The notes under the pieces: model-generated
The model's input: the letters and a program-made list of their open reading frames with translations, nothing else
What the model was told of the DNA's origin: nothing
The model's database searches: none
DNA from: Solimonas flava DSM 18980
GTDB taxonomy: Bacteria; Pseudomonadota; Gammaproteobacteria; Nevskiales; Nevskiaceae
Assembly (NCBI RefSeq): GCF_000426685.1
Contig: NZ_AUFV01000003.1
Coordinates: 124,001-188,000, forward strand
Reading direction: 5' to 3'
Length of the DNA: 64,000 nucleotides
Translations under genes and position numbers: made by a program
Part shown: positions 1 to 8,145 of the stretch, piece after piece
Layout of the letters: each line of letters opens with the position of its first letter
Position numbering within the stretch: position 1 is the stretch's first letter

Positions 1-816
1 ATCCGCCAGCTGCGCGTCGCCTCGAGCGCCGGCCCGGTGCCGCTCGGCAACGTCGCCAGCGTCGCCATCGAAGGCGGCCCGGCGCAGATCGACCGCTACG
101 ACCGCGCGCGCAACGTGACGCTGACCGTCAACCTGCAGGGCCGTCCGCTCGGAGAGGTCAACAAGCAAGTCGAGGCGCTGCCGTCGATGCAGCATCTGCC
201 GACGCAGGTGCGGCGCGGCGAAGGCGGCGACGTCGAGTTCATGAACGATCTGTTCGGCAATTTCGCGGTCGCGATGCTGACCGGCATCTTCTGTGTGTAC
301 GCCGTGATGGTGCTGCTGTTCCACGACTTCGCGCAGCCGGTCACCGTGCTCGCGGCGCTGCCGCTCGCCGCCGGCGGTGCGCTGGGCGCGCTGGTGCTCG
401 GCGGCATGAGCCTGTCGCTGGCGTCGCTGATCGGCCTGCTGATGCTGATCGGCATCGTCAGCAAGAACTCGATCCTTCTCGTCGAGTACGCGATCGCGGC
501 GCGCCACCAGCGCGGCCTGTCGCGCCTCGACGCGATCATCGACGCCTGCCACAAGCGCGCCCGGCCGATCGTCATGACCACGGTGGCGATGGTCGCCGGC
601 ATGCTGCCGATGGCGCTGAACATCAGCGGCGCCGATTCCGGTTTCCGCGCGCCGATGGCCACCGCGGTGATCGGCGGCCTGATCACCTCGACGGTGCTGA
701 GCCTGGTGGTCGTGCCGGTCGTCTACGAGATCGTCGACGACATCGAAGGCTGGATCGGCCGCCGGATCTTCCGCCGCAAGGCGCCGGCGCTGCCGGCCGA
801 GCTGCACCTGAGCTGA
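1..816 (+). CDS. RND-family efflux permease, C-terminal part (partial)
   Basis: The reading frame is already open at base 1, so only the last 271 residues of an inner-membrane RND (HAE-1/AcrB-like) drug/proton antiporter are present. The visible part covers the end of the second periplasmic porter domain and the C-terminal membrane half. It includes the conserved stretch GIVSKNSILLVEYA and the following RARPIVMTT, typical of the repeated RND core. Such pumps work with a periplasmic adaptor and an outer-membrane channel, which should lie upstream outside the window. Substrate cannot be inferred. The last codons and stop are duplicated immediately downstream. Confidence 0.9.
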   Translation: MRQLRVASSAGPVPLGNVASVAIEGGPAQIDRYDRARNVTLTVNLQGRPLGEVNKQVEALPSMQHLPTQVRRGEGGDVEFMNDLFGNFAVAMLTGIFCVYAVMVLLFHDFAQPVTVLAALPLAAGGALGALVLGGMSLSLASLIGLLMLIGIVSKNSILLVEYAIAARHQRGLSRLDAIIDACHKRARPIVMTTVAMVAGMLPMALNISGADSGFRAPMATAVIGGLITSTVLSLVVVPVVYEIVDDIEGWIGRRIFRRKAPALPAELHLS

Positions 817-846
817 GGCTGCCGGCCGAGCTGCATCTGAGCTGAG
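789..846 (+). repeat. 29-bp tandem duplication over the RND stop codon
   Basis: Two adjacent 29-base units (789-817 and 818-846) differ at one base (c/t). The first unit contains the last nine codons and the stop of the RND gene; the second repeats them as non-coding sequence. This is a simple local duplication, presumably recent and neutral. Confidence 0.85.
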
Positions 847-911
847 GCAGCCCGCCGCGCCGCGTACCGCTGCGGCGGGCCGCGGCCGGCCGCTCCGTCC
901 GGGGTCCGGGC

Positions 912-948
912 AATAAAAAACCCGATGGCCAGGGGAGGAGCCATCGGG
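912..948 (-). terminator. Rho-independent terminator of sRNA copy A
   Basis: On the minus strand the nine-base stem CCCGATGGC/GCCATCGGG (948-921) encloses a ten-base C-rich loop and is followed by TTTTTTATT. It also closes any read-through from polA towards the RND gene. Confidence 0.85.
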
Positions 949-1015
949 TCATGCTTTCCGGCTTGGGGATGCCGGACCCGCCCAGGGAGTGGAGGCGGGG
1001 AGCGGGACAGGGAGT
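912..1015 (-). ncRNA. Candidate C-rich-loop sRNA, copy A
   Basis: On the minus strand this stretch folds by eye into three hairpins. Stem CCCGCC/GGCGGG has loop TCCACTCCCTG. Stem TCCGGC/GCCGGA has loop ATCCCCAA. A terminator stem CCCGATGGC/GCCATCGGG has loop TCCTCCCCTG and is followed by six U. All three loops carry C-rich anti-Shine-Dalgarno motifs. It is a near-repeat of 1121-1227 and has the same orientation as polA. C-rich-loop sRNAs lie downstream of polA in Xanthomonas (sX13) and Pseudomonas (ErsA). The 5' end is only inferred. A weak -10 (CAATCT, 1034-1029) lies upstream. Confidence 0.7.
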
Positions 1016-1120
1016 GATCCCACTCGCAAGATTGGACGCCGGCCGCCGCGGAAAAGTTCCGGCACGTTCCGAAGTTTTTTTCGCGAAGCCGGCGGCGAAT
1101 GCCAAGCACCGGATTCGACA

Positions 1121-1158
1121 AATAAAAAAGCCCGGTGACTTGGGGGAAGCCACCGGGC
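1121..1158 (-). terminator. Rho-independent terminator of sRNA copy B
   Basis: On the minus strand the stem GCCCGGTG/CACCGGGC (1158-1130) with a C-rich loop is followed by TTTTTTATT. Confidence 0.85.
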
Positions 1159-1236
1159 CACGCTTTCCGGCCATGGGGGGATGCCGGACCCGCCCAGGGA
1201 GTGGAGGCGGGGAGCGGGACAGGGAGTATCGCCGCT
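1121..1236 (-). ncRNA. Candidate C-rich-loop sRNA, copy B (polA-proximal)
   Basis: This is the sibling of copy A. From 1227 down, its first about 45 bases are identical to copy A, including the hairpin CCCGCC/GGCGGG with loop TCCACTCCCTG. The second hairpin TCCGGC/GCCGGA has loop ATCCCCCCATG, and the terminator stem GCCCGGTG/CACCGGGC has a CTTCCCCC loop before six U. The stems co-vary relative to copy A (terminator stem CCCGATGGC against CCCGGTGGC), which supports selection for structure. A promoter-like TTGAAC/TCTAAT pair lies just upstream, predicting a transcript of about 110 nt. Function is inferred: binding of G-rich ribosome-binding regions of target mRNAs. Confidence 0.72.
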
Positions 1237-1242
1237 CAGGGG

Positions 1243-1273
1243 ATTAGATGTGGCCCCCGCCGGGGAAGTTCAA
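1243..1273 (-). promoter_or_regulatory. Candidate promoter of sRNA copy B
   Basis: On the minus strand TTGAAC (1273-1268) is followed after 19 bases by TCTAAT (1248-1243), which matches the sigma-70 -10 box at five of six positions. The same bases can be read as a heat-shock-like promoter, TTGAA then CCACATCTA. Which sigma factor acts cannot be decided by eye. The predicted start is near 1236, just ahead of the conserved sRNA sequence. Confidence 0.45.
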
Positions 1274-1389
1274 TGGCGTCGTGCGATCTTTTTTTGCGGC
1301 GCCGCAATTCGCCCTGGGGCCGCAATGAAATCAAGGGTCTGCAGAGGCTGATGTTCGGGTCAGTCCGCGGTTCTGGAACTAAATTTCGT

Positions 1390-4215
1390 TCAGCTTCCGC
1401 TACTTGCGTGGCCGCTCGCGGCGTGGGCCGAATCCCACTCGGAACCGAAGCCGAAATCGGCGACCAGCGGCACATCGAGCTGGGCGATGCGCACCATGCG
1501 CGCGGCGATCAGCGGCGCCTGCTCGCGCAGCCGCGCCTCCGGACCTTCGAACACCAGTTCGTCGTGCACCTGCATGATCATGCGGATGTCCGGCGCCCGG
1601 CGCTGCAGATAGCGGGCGACGTCGACCATCGCCAGCTTGATGAGGTCGGCGGCGGTGCCCTGCAGCGGCGCGTTGATCGCGGTGCGCTCGGCGTACTGGC
1701 GCTGGGCCTGGTTGCTGGCGGCGATGTTCGGCAGGTACAGGCGGCGGCCGAACAGGGTCTCGACGTAGCCGGTCTCGCGCGCGCGCATGCGCGTCGTGTC
1801 CATGAAGTGCTTGACGCCCGGATAGCGGCCGAAGAAGCGATCGATGTAGTCCTGCGCCTCGCCGCGCGCAATGCCGAGCTGGCGCGCCAGGCCGAACGCC
1901 GACATGCCGTAGATCAGGCCGAAGTTGATCGCCTTGGCGGCGCGGCGCTGGTCGGTGCCGACCTGTTCGAGCGGCAGGCCGAAGACCTCGGCGGCGGTCG
2001 CCTGGTGAATGTCGAGCCCTTCGCGGAACGCCGCCTGCAGGCGCGGATCGGCCGAGAAATGCGCCATCAGGCGCAGTTCGATCTGCGAGTAGTCGATCGA
2101 CACCAGCGCGTTGCCGGGCTCGGCGATGAAGGCCTGGCGGATGCGCCGGCCTTCGGCGTTGCGCACCGGGATGTTCTGCAGGTTCGGGTCCGACGAGGAC
2201 AGGCGCCCGGTCGCGGCGACCGCCTGGTGGTACGAGGTGTGAATGCGGCCGGTGCGCGGATTGACCGCGAGCGGCAGCTGCTCGGTGTAGGTCGAGCGCA
2301 GTTTCTGCAGCGCCCGCCAGTCGAGGATCAGGCGCGGCAGCTTGTGCTCGGCGGCGAGGCTTTCGAGCACGTCCTCGGCGGTCGAGGGTTCGCCTTTCGG
2401 CGTCTTGCCGAGCACCGGCAGCTTGAGCTGTTCGTAGAGGATCGCGCCGAGCTGCTTCGGCGAGCCGAGGTTGAACTCGGTGCCGGCTTCCGCATAAGCC
2501 TCGCGCTGCAGCGCCGCCATGCGCTCGGCCAGTTCCAGCGAGATCTTGCCGAGCAGCGGCACATCGACCTTGACGCCGGTCTGCTCGATCTCGGCGAGCA
2601 CCGGCACCAGCGGCATCTCGATGGTCTCGTAGACCTTGTTCAGCGCCGCGCTCGCCATCAGGCGCGGATGCAGCGCCTGGTGCAGGCGCAGCGTGATGTC
2701 GGCGTCCTCCGCCGAGTAATGTCCGGCGACGTCGAGCGCGATCTGGTTGAAGGTCAGCTGGTTCTTGCCCTTGCCGGCGATGTCGGTGAAGGCGATCGTC
2801 TTGTGGCCGAGATACTTCTCGGCCAGCGTGTCCATGTCGTGACGGTTGCCGGCGGCGTCGAGCACGTAGCTCTGCAGCATCGTGTCGTGGGCGACGCCGG
2901 CGACCTTCACGCCATGGCGCGCGAAGACGTTGAGGTCGTACTTGATGTGCTGGCCGAGCTTCGGCTTGTCCGCGTCTTCGAGCAGCGGCCTGAGCTGGTC
3001 GAGCACCCAGTCGCGCGGCAGCTGCGGCGGCGCGCCGAGATAGTCGTGGCCGACCGGCACGTACCAGCCGCTGCCGGCCTCGACGGCGAAAGCGATGCCG
3101 ACCAGGTTCGCCTGGTTCGAATCGAGGCTGTCGGTCTCGGTGTCGACGCAGATCAGCTCGGCGGTGCGCAGCTTTTCGAGCATCGCCGCGAACACCGACT
3201 CTTCGGTGACCAGCGTCGCGACCGTCGCCTGCGGCGGCGGCAGCGGCGCGTCGGTCAGCGCTGCGGTCGGCGGCGCCTCGGGCGCTCCGGGCGCCGACGA
3301 GACCACGGAGGTCGGCACTTCCTGGCGTTCCGGCGCCGGCGGCAGCTCGCCGTTCTGCTGGCGCAGCTCGTCGATCCAGCGGCCGAAGCCGAGCCGCGTG
3401 TAGATCGCGGCCAGCTTGGCGACGTCCGGCGCGCGCGGCCTGAGTGCGTCGACCTGGATCGGCAGCGTCAGGTCGCAGCGGATCGTCGCCAGATCCCTGG
3501 CCATCGGCAGCTGGCCGAGCGCGGCGCGCAGCTTCTCGCCGATCTTGCCCTTGATCTGGCCGGCGTTGGCGACGACGTCGTCGAGCGTGCCGTATTCGTT
3601 GAGCCACTTCGCCGCCGTCTTCGGGCCGACGCCGTCGATGCCGGGAATGTTGTCGACGCTGTCGCCCATCAGCGCCAGATAGTCGACGATGCGCTCCGGC
3701 GGCACGCCGAAGCGTTCGATCACCGCGTCGCGGTCGAGGCGGCGGTTCTTCATGGTGTCGAGCAGGTGCACGCCGTCGTGCACCAGCTGCGCCATGTCCT
3801 TGTCGCCGGTGACGATCAGCACCGGCTGGCCGCGCTGCGCGGCCTGCGTCGCCAGCGTGCCGATGACGTCGTCGGCCTCGACGCCGGCTTCGGCGATCAC
3901 CGGCAGGCCCATCGCCTCCAGCATCTCGACGATCGCCGGGTACTGCGCCTTGAGCTCGGCCGGCGTCTCGTCGCGGTTGGCCTTGTACTCGGCGTAAATC
4001 TCGTGCCGGAAGTTGGTGCCCGGCGCGTCGAAGATGACGGCGATCTCCTCCGGCGCGTAATCCTTGAGCAGGCGCCGCAGCATGTTGCCCATGCCGTACA
4101 CGGCGCCGGTCGGCTCGCCGTGCGCATTCGACAGCGGCGGCAGCGCGAAGAACGCGCGGAACAGCCACGACGAGCCGTCGATCAGGATCAGCGGCTGGCG
4201 CGCGGCGTCGCTCAC
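1390..4215 (-). CDS. polA: DNA polymerase I
   Basis: Repair and Okazaki-fragment-processing polymerase of about 941 residues, the usual family length. Order: 5'-3' exonuclease (about 1-290; it begins with LILIDGSSWLFRAFFAL), 3'-5' exonuclease (about 340-530), polymerase (about 560-941). The proofreading residues are intact (VDTETDSL, IKYDLNVF, YSAEDAD). The polymerase motifs DYSQIELR, the O-helix RRAAKAINFGLIYG and QVHDELVFE are all present. The start is taken as the GTG at 4215 because it overlaps the lysA stop by four bases (GTGA). An in-frame GTG at 4227 is possible but has no spaced ribosome-binding site. Candidate sRNAs follow in the same orientation. Confidence 0.95.
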   Translation of the reverse strand: MSDAARQPLILIDGSSWLFRAFFALPPLSNAHGEPTGAVYGMGNMLRRLLKDYAPEEIAVIFDAPGTNFRHEIYAEYKANRDETPAELKAQYPAIVEMLEAMGLPVIAEAGVEADDVIGTLATQAAQRGQPVLIVTGDKDMAQLVHDGVHLLDTMKNRRLDRDAVIERFGVPPERIVDYLALMGDSVDNIPGIDGVGPKTAAKWLNEYGTLDDVVANAGQIKGKIGEKLRAALGQLPMARDLATIRCDLTLPIQVDALRPRAPDVAKLAAIYTRLGFGRWIDELRQQNGELPPAPERQEVPTSVVSSAPGAPEAPPTAALTDAPLPPPQATVATLVTEESVFAAMLEKLRTAELICVDTETDSLDSNQANLVGIAFAVEAGSGWYVPVGHDYLGAPPQLPRDWVLDQLRPLLEDADKPKLGQHIKYDLNVFARHGVKVAGVAHDTMLQSYVLDAAGNRHDMDTLAEKYLGHKTIAFTDIAGKGKNQLTFNQIALDVAGHYSAEDADITLRLHQALHPRLMASAALNKVYETIEMPLVPVLAEIEQTGVKVDVPLLGKISLELAERMAALQREAYAEAGTEFNLGSPKQLGAILYEQLKLPVLGKTPKGEPSTAEDVLESLAAEHKLPRLILDWRALQKLRSTYTEQLPLAVNPRTGRIHTSYHQAVAATGRLSSSDPNLQNIPVRNAEGRRIRQAFIAEPGNALVSIDYSQIELRLMAHFSADPRLQAAFREGLDIHQATAAEVFGLPLEQVGTDQRRAAKAINFGLIYGMSAFGLARQLGIARGEAQDYIDRFFGRYPGVKHFMDTTRMRARETGYVETLFGRRLYLPNIAASNQAQRQYAERTAINAPLQGTAADLIKLAMVDVARYLQRRAPDIRMIMQVHDELVFEGPEARLREQAPLIAARMVRIAQLDVPLVADFGFGSEWDSAHAASGHASSGS

Positions 4216-5459
4216 GGCAGCAGGCACTCGCCGCGCACGAGATCGTCGAAGGTCTCGCGCGCGCGCACCAAGTGCGCGGCGTCACCGTCGACCATCACCT
4301 CGGCCGCGCGCGGCCGGCTGTTGTAGTTCGACGCCATCGTGAAGCCGTAGGCGCCGGCGGTGCGCACCGCGAGCAGATCGCCCGGCGCGATCGTCAGCAG
4401 GCGGTCCTTGCCGAGCCAGTCGCCGGACTCGCAGACCGGACCGACGATGTCGTAGACCTGCGCCGGCGCGTCGTGGCGCTCGACCGCCGGCACGATGTCC
4501 ATCCAGGCCTGATACAGCGTCGGCCGCAGCAGATCGTTCATCGCTGCATCGACGATCGCGAAGCGCTTGTCCTCGCCGCCCTTGAGACCGAGCACGCGGG
4601 TGACGAGCAGGCCGGCGTTGCCGGCGATCGCGCGGCCCGGCTCGGTCAGGATCCTGAGGCCGAGCGCTTCGAGTTTCGGCCGCAGCGCGCCGGCCCACTG
4701 CGAGGGCTCGATCGGCTGCTCGTCGCGATAGCGCACGCCGAGGCCGCCGCCGACGTCGAGGTGGCGCAGCACGATGCCGTGCCCGCGCAGGCGCTCGACC
4801 AGCGCCAGCACGCGGTCGAGCGCGTCGAGGAACGGCGAAACCTGCAGCAGCTGCGAACCGATGTGGTTGGCGATGCCGACGATCTCGATGCCGTCCATCG
4901 TCGCCGCCTGCCGGTACAGGCGCTCGGCGCTGGCGATGTCGACGCCGAACTTGTTGTTCTTCAGACCCGTCGAGATGTACGGGTGGGTCTTGGCGTCGAC
5001 GTCCGGATTGACGCGCAAGGCGATGCGCGCGCGCTGGCCCATCAGCCGCGCGGTCGCGTCGAGCAGATCGAGCTCGTACTCGGACTCGACGTTGAAGCAG
5101 TAGATGCCGGACGCCAGCGCCAGGCGGATTTCGTCCTCGGTCTTGCCGACGCCGGAGAACACGACCTTGCCCGGATCACCGCCGGCGCGCAGCACGCGCT
5201 GCAGCTCGCCGCCGGAGACGATGTCGAAGCCGGCGCCGAGCCGCGCCAGCGTCTGCAGTACGGCGAGGTTGGAATTGGCCTTGACCGCGTAGCAGACCCA
5301 GTGATCGAGCCCGGCCAGCGCGTCGTCGAACGCGTGGAAATGACGCTGCAGCGTGGCCTTCGAATAGACGTACAGCGGCGTGCCGTAGCGTTCGGCGAGT
5401 TCGGCGACGGGCGTCTCTTCGGCGTGCAGCACGCCGTGGCGGTATTCGAAATGGTCCAC
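4212..5459 (-). CDS. lysA: Diaminopimelate decarboxylase
   Basis: PLP enzyme (415 residues) that converts meso-diaminopimelate to L-lysine, the last step of lysine synthesis. It has the fold-type III layout: an N-terminal barrel with the PLP lysine in YAVKANSNLAVL, then HIGSQL, the glycine loop GGGLGVRYRDEQP, and the dimer-interface catalytic segment CESGDWLGKDR near the C-terminus. It lies directly downstream of a small lipoprotein gene (59-base gap), as in Pseudomonas lppL-lysA, and its stop overlaps polA by four bases. lptM-lysA-polA are therefore probably co-transcribed. Confidence 0.95.
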   Translation of the reverse strand: MDHFEYRHGVLHAEETPVAELAERYGTPLYVYSKATLQRHFHAFDDALAGLDHWVCYAVKANSNLAVLQTLARLGAGFDIVSGGELQRVLRAGGDPGKVVFSGVGKTEDEIRLALASGIYCFNVESEYELDLLDATARLMGQRARIALRVNPDVDAKTHPYISTGLKNNKFGVDIASAERLYRQAATMDGIEIVGIANHIGSQLLQVSPFLDALDRVLALVERLRGHGIVLRHLDVGGGLGVRYRDEQPIEPSQWAGALRPKLEALGLRILTEPGRAIAGNAGLLVTRVLGLKGGEDKRFAIVDAAMNDLLRPTLYQAWMDIVPAVERHDAPAQVYDIVGPVCESGDWLGKDRLLTIAPGDLLAVRTAGAYGFTMASNYNSRPRAAEVMVDGDAAHLVRARETFDDLVRGECLLP

Positions 5460-5518
5460 GAGTCAGGGGCCTGGGGAAAAAACGGTGATGACGATGAAAA
5501 CGCAAAAGGCGCGGCGTG

Positions 5519-5758
5519 CTAGCGCCGCGGCGCGGCATCCGGCTCATCCGGCTGATCCGGTGCCGACGGCGCTGCGGGCGCCGCGGCCGGCGGCGGCGAC
5601 GGCGCCTCGGGCGCCGACTCGGCGGCCGGCACGACCTTGATCGGCGGGCGCTTGGCCTGGTGCTTCGGCGCACCCTGTTCCGGCAGATACAGCGGTCCGG
5701 TCTGCCCGCAGGCAGACAACAGGAGGGCGGCGCAGAGCAGGGCGATCGTCTTCGGCAT
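5519..5758 (-). CDS. lptM: LPS translocon-associated small lipoprotein (LptM/YifL type)
   Basis: A 79-residue lipoprotein: MPKTIALLCAALLLSACGQ has a short signal peptide and lipobox LSAC with Cys17 as the lipidated residue. The motif CGQTGPLYLP just after the cysteine is the hallmark of the LptM/YifL/LppL family, which assists assembly of the LptDE lipopolysaccharide translocon in E. coli. The remainder is proline/alanine-rich and low-complexity. Gene order lptM-lysA is conserved in gammaproteobacteria. A -10-like TACACT lies at 5788-5783. Confidence 0.88.
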   Translation of the reverse strand: MPKTIALLCAALLLSACGQTGPLYLPEQGAPKHQAKRPPIKVVPAAESAPEAPSPPPAAAPAAPSAPDQPDEPDAAPRR

Positions 5759-5782
5759 GGGCGGCGGGTCCGACAGGCCGCA

Positions 5783-5846
5783 AGTGTAGCCTGCTTCGGC
5801 AGCGCGGCCATTGGCGAGCGCCGCCGCAGCGTCGACAATCCGGCCC
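5783..5846. promoter_or_regulatory. Divergent lptM / esterase promoter region
   Basis: This short gap separates lptM (minus) from the esterase gene (plus). On the minus strand GGCTACACTT (TACACT at 5788-5783) is a good -10, placed about 25 bases before the lptM start. On the plus strand a GACAAT lies about ten bases before the esterase ATG. No clear -35 hexamer is visible for either. Confidence 0.35.
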
Positions 5847-6521
5847 ATGCGCGCCCAGCACCACGCCAGCGAAGTGATCCTCGAGCCGGAACGCAGCGCG
5901 CGCGCCGCCGTGATCTGGCTGCACGGCCTCGGCGCCGACGGCAACGACTTCGTGCCGATCATCCCGGAGCTGGACCTGCCGCGCGATGCCGGCATCCGCT
6001 TCGTGTTCCCGCACGCGCCGGTGCGCCCGGTGACGCTGAGCGGCGGCCTGCCGATGCGCGCCTGGTACGACATCGCCGGCCTGTCAGCCGCGCAGAAACA
6101 GGACGCCGACGGCATCCGCGCCTCGGAGGCGGTCGTGCGCGGCTACATCGCCGGCCAGATCGCGGCCGGCATCCCGGCCTCGCGCATCGTGCTCGCCGGC
6201 TTCTCGCAAGGCGGCGCGATCGCCCTGCACACCGGCCTGCGCCTCGAAACGCCGCTCGCCGGCCTCGTCGCACTGTCCTGCTACCTGCCGCTGCACGAGT
6301 ACCTCGAAGCCGAGGCCACGCCGGCCGGCCGGCAGATGCCGATCTTCATCGCCCACGGCCGCCACGACCCGATCGTGCCCTACGCCTGGGGCGAGAGCAC
6401 CGCGCAGGGCCTCGCCGAGCGCGGCTACGACGTGGTCTGGCGCCGCTACACGATGGCGCACGAGGTCTGCGAGGAAGAAATCGCCGACATCGGCGCCTTC
6501 CTGCGCGAGCGGCTGCTCTAG
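5847..6521 (+). CDS. Carboxylesterase/phospholipase (alpha/beta hydrolase)
   Basis: Cytosolic carboxylesterase of 224 residues in the phospholipase/carboxylesterase family (Pfam Abhydrolase_2, like Pseudomonas EstB). The oxyanion region HGLGADGNDFVPII, the nucleophile elbow GFSQGGA (Ser), the acid AHGRHDPIVPY (Asp) and the base MAHEVCEEE (His) form a complete catalytic triad. The ATG at 5847 is preferred over an in-frame ATG at 5811, because homologues begin shortly before the first beta strand and the extra N-terminus would overlap the divergent promoter. Natural substrate unknown. Confidence 0.88.
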   Translation: MRAQHHASEVILEPERSARAAVIWLHGLGADGNDFVPIIPELDLPRDAGIRFVFPHAPVRPVTLSGGLPMRAWYDIAGLSAAQKQDADGIRASEAVVRGYIAGQIAAGIPASRIVLAGFSQGGAIALHTGLRLETPLAGLVALSCYLPLHEYLEAEATPAGRQMPIFIAHGRHDPIVPYAWGESTAQGLAERGYDVVWRRYTMAHEVCEEEIADIGAFLRERLL

Positions 6522-6536
6522 CGTCGGCGGCCGCGC

Positions 6537-7997
6537 TCAGCCGCGCCCGGCGGCCAGCGCGTGCGCGATGCGGCCGAGCGTGGCGATGCCGGCGGCGACC
6601 GTCTCGCTCCACGGCATCGCGCAGTTCAGACGGATGTGATGCGCGTACTGCGCGCTCGCCGAGAACAGCGTGCCGGGCCGGATCGCGATGCCGGCCTGCG
6701 CGGTGCGACGGAACATCTGCACCGCGTCGACCGTGCCCGGCAACTCGATCCACAGCACGAAGCCGCCCTGCGGCCGCGACACGCTGGTGCCGTCCGGAAA
6801 AGCCTGCAGCACGGCCTCCGAGATGCGCGCGATCGAACGCGCGAGGCTGGCGCGCAGGCCGCGCAGGTGGCGCTCGTAGCCGCCGGTTTCCAGGTAGCGG
6901 CTGACGATCATCTGCGGCAGCGAGGCGGTCGCGCAGGACAGCGTGAACTTGCGCCGCGTCAGCTCGCGCGCGTAGCGGCGGCTGGCGATCGCGCCGACGC
7001 GGAAACCCGGCGACAGCGTCTTGCTGAACGAGCCGCAATGCAGCACCAGATCGGCCTCGTCGTAGACCTTCAGCGGCGTCGCGCGGCCGGCGACGAAGCC
7101 GAGCTCGCCGTAGACGTCGTCCTCGATCAGCGGAATGCCGGCGGCGTTGAGCGTGCGCACCACCTCGCGCTTGGCCTCGTCCGGCATCAGGCTGCCGGTC
7201 GGGTTGTTGAAGTTCTGCACGAACAGCGCGGCGGCGATGCGGTGCCGGCCGACGGCGCGGCGCAGGTCGTCGGGATCGATGCCGGTGAGCGGATCGTTCG
7301 GCAGCTCGACGACGCGCAGGCCGTGCTCCTCGGCGGCCTGCAGCAGGCCGTAGAAAGTCGGCGCCTCCATCAGCAGCGTATCGCCGGCGCGGGTCAGCGC
7401 GCGCAGGCAGAGGTTGATCGCCTCCATGCCGCCGGTGGTGATGACGATGTCATCGGCCGCGACCTCGGCGCCCAGCGCCGCGAGACGCCCGGCGAGCTGC
7501 TCGCGCAAGCGCTGGTAGCCCGGCGACATCTGATACGGGATCGCCAGCTCGGGCTCGTCGCGCAGCAGCTGGCGGGCGACGCGGTTGAGGCTGGCGACCG
7601 GCAGCAGCGAAGGCTCCGGCACCGAATCGCCGAAACGCAGCGACCCGCCGATGCGCGCCTGCAGGAAATCGGCGACCAGCTCGCCGGAGATCAGGCTCGG
7701 CGGCCCGCTCGGCGCCTGCAGCGTCTGCGGCAGCGGCCGGGCCTTGGGCGCGGCGCTGACGAAGTAGCCGGAGCGCGGCCGCGAGCCGATCGCGCCGAGC
7801 GCTTCGAGGTGCTCGTAGGCGCGCAGCACGGTGGTGATGCTGCGGCCGGTCTGCCGCGCCAGCTCGCGCACCGACGGCAGGCGGTCGCCCGGGCGCAGCC
7901 CGCCGCTGCCGATCTGGGCGAGCAGCTGCTGCGCGACGGCCGCGTAATGCGGCTCGCGAACGTCGATCGCAAGCGCGCCGTGCTGTACGTCATCCAT
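6537..7997 (-). CDS. MocR-family transcriptional regulator (GntR HTH fused to class I aminotransferase)
   Basis: 486 residues. The N-terminal winged helix is of GntR type (about 10-85, with GGLRPGDRLPSVRELARQTG). A fold-type I aminotransferase-like domain follows (about 115-486), with NNPTG and the PLP lysine in SFSKTLSPGFRVG. MocR proteins bind direct repeats and sense PLP or an amino-compound ligand; well-studied members are GabR, PdxR and TauR. The gene diverges from a small membrane protein at 8146, and the gap holds a direct repeat that could be its operator. No pyridoxine or GABA genes are adjacent, so the effector is unknown. Confidence 0.9.
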   Translation of the reverse strand: MDDVQHGALAIDVREPHYAAVAQQLLAQIGSGGLRPGDRLPSVRELARQTGRSITTVLRAYEHLEALGAIGSRPRSGYFVSAAPKARPLPQTLQAPSGPPSLISGELVADFLQARIGGSLRFGDSVPEPSLLPVASLNRVARQLLRDEPELAIPYQMSPGYQRLREQLAGRLAALGAEVAADDIVITTGGMEAINLCLRALTRAGDTLLMEAPTFYGLLQAAEEHGLRVVELPNDPLTGIDPDDLRRAVGRHRIAAALFVQNFNNPTGSLMPDEAKREVVRTLNAAGIPLIEDDVYGELGFVAGRATPLKVYDEADLVLHCGSFSKTLSPGFRVGAIASRRYARELTRRKFTLSCATASLPQMIVSRYLETGGYERHLRGLRASLARSIARISEAVLQAFPDGTSVSRPQGGFVLWIELPGTVDAVQMFRRTAQAGIAIRPGTLFSASAQYAHHIRLNCAMPWSETVAAGIATLGRIAHALAAGRG

Positions 7998-8058
7998 CGC
8001 TCATTTCCGGCTGGTGCCGCGCTCCTTGCGCGGATCTGCGCGCATTCTGTGCTCGCTC

Positions 8059-8094
8059 TGTATCTTTTGAAAGCTCCGATCATGTATCTGTTAT
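8059..8094. promoter_or_regulatory. Direct repeat, candidate MocR operator
   Basis: TGTATCTTTT (8059-8068) and TGTATCTGTT (8083-8092) are spaced 24 bases start to start. They are AT-rich in a GC-rich region and sit in the gap between the MocR gene and the divergent microprotein gene. GabR and PdxR bind direct repeats placed roughly two helical turns apart. A TTGAAA (8067-8072) overlaps the first copy and could be a -35 for the plus-strand gene. Confidence 0.45.
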
Positions 8095-8145
8095 TGATCG
8101 CCGCGATGCGCAGAATAAGCCGGGCGCCGATCCCGGAGATGCGCC

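Noticed and set aside
1300-1330. GCGGCGCCGC palindrome next to a T-run downstream of polA
   Set aside because: In the polA direction the palindrome is followed by A, not T, so it is not a polA terminator. In the other direction no gene is read into it.
1135-4326. A 1063-codon plus-strand open frame opposite polA
   Set aside because: It is a shadow of polA caused by high GC (few stops). Its product is a low-complexity Arg/Ala/Gln/Leu string, while the minus strand has every polymerase motif.
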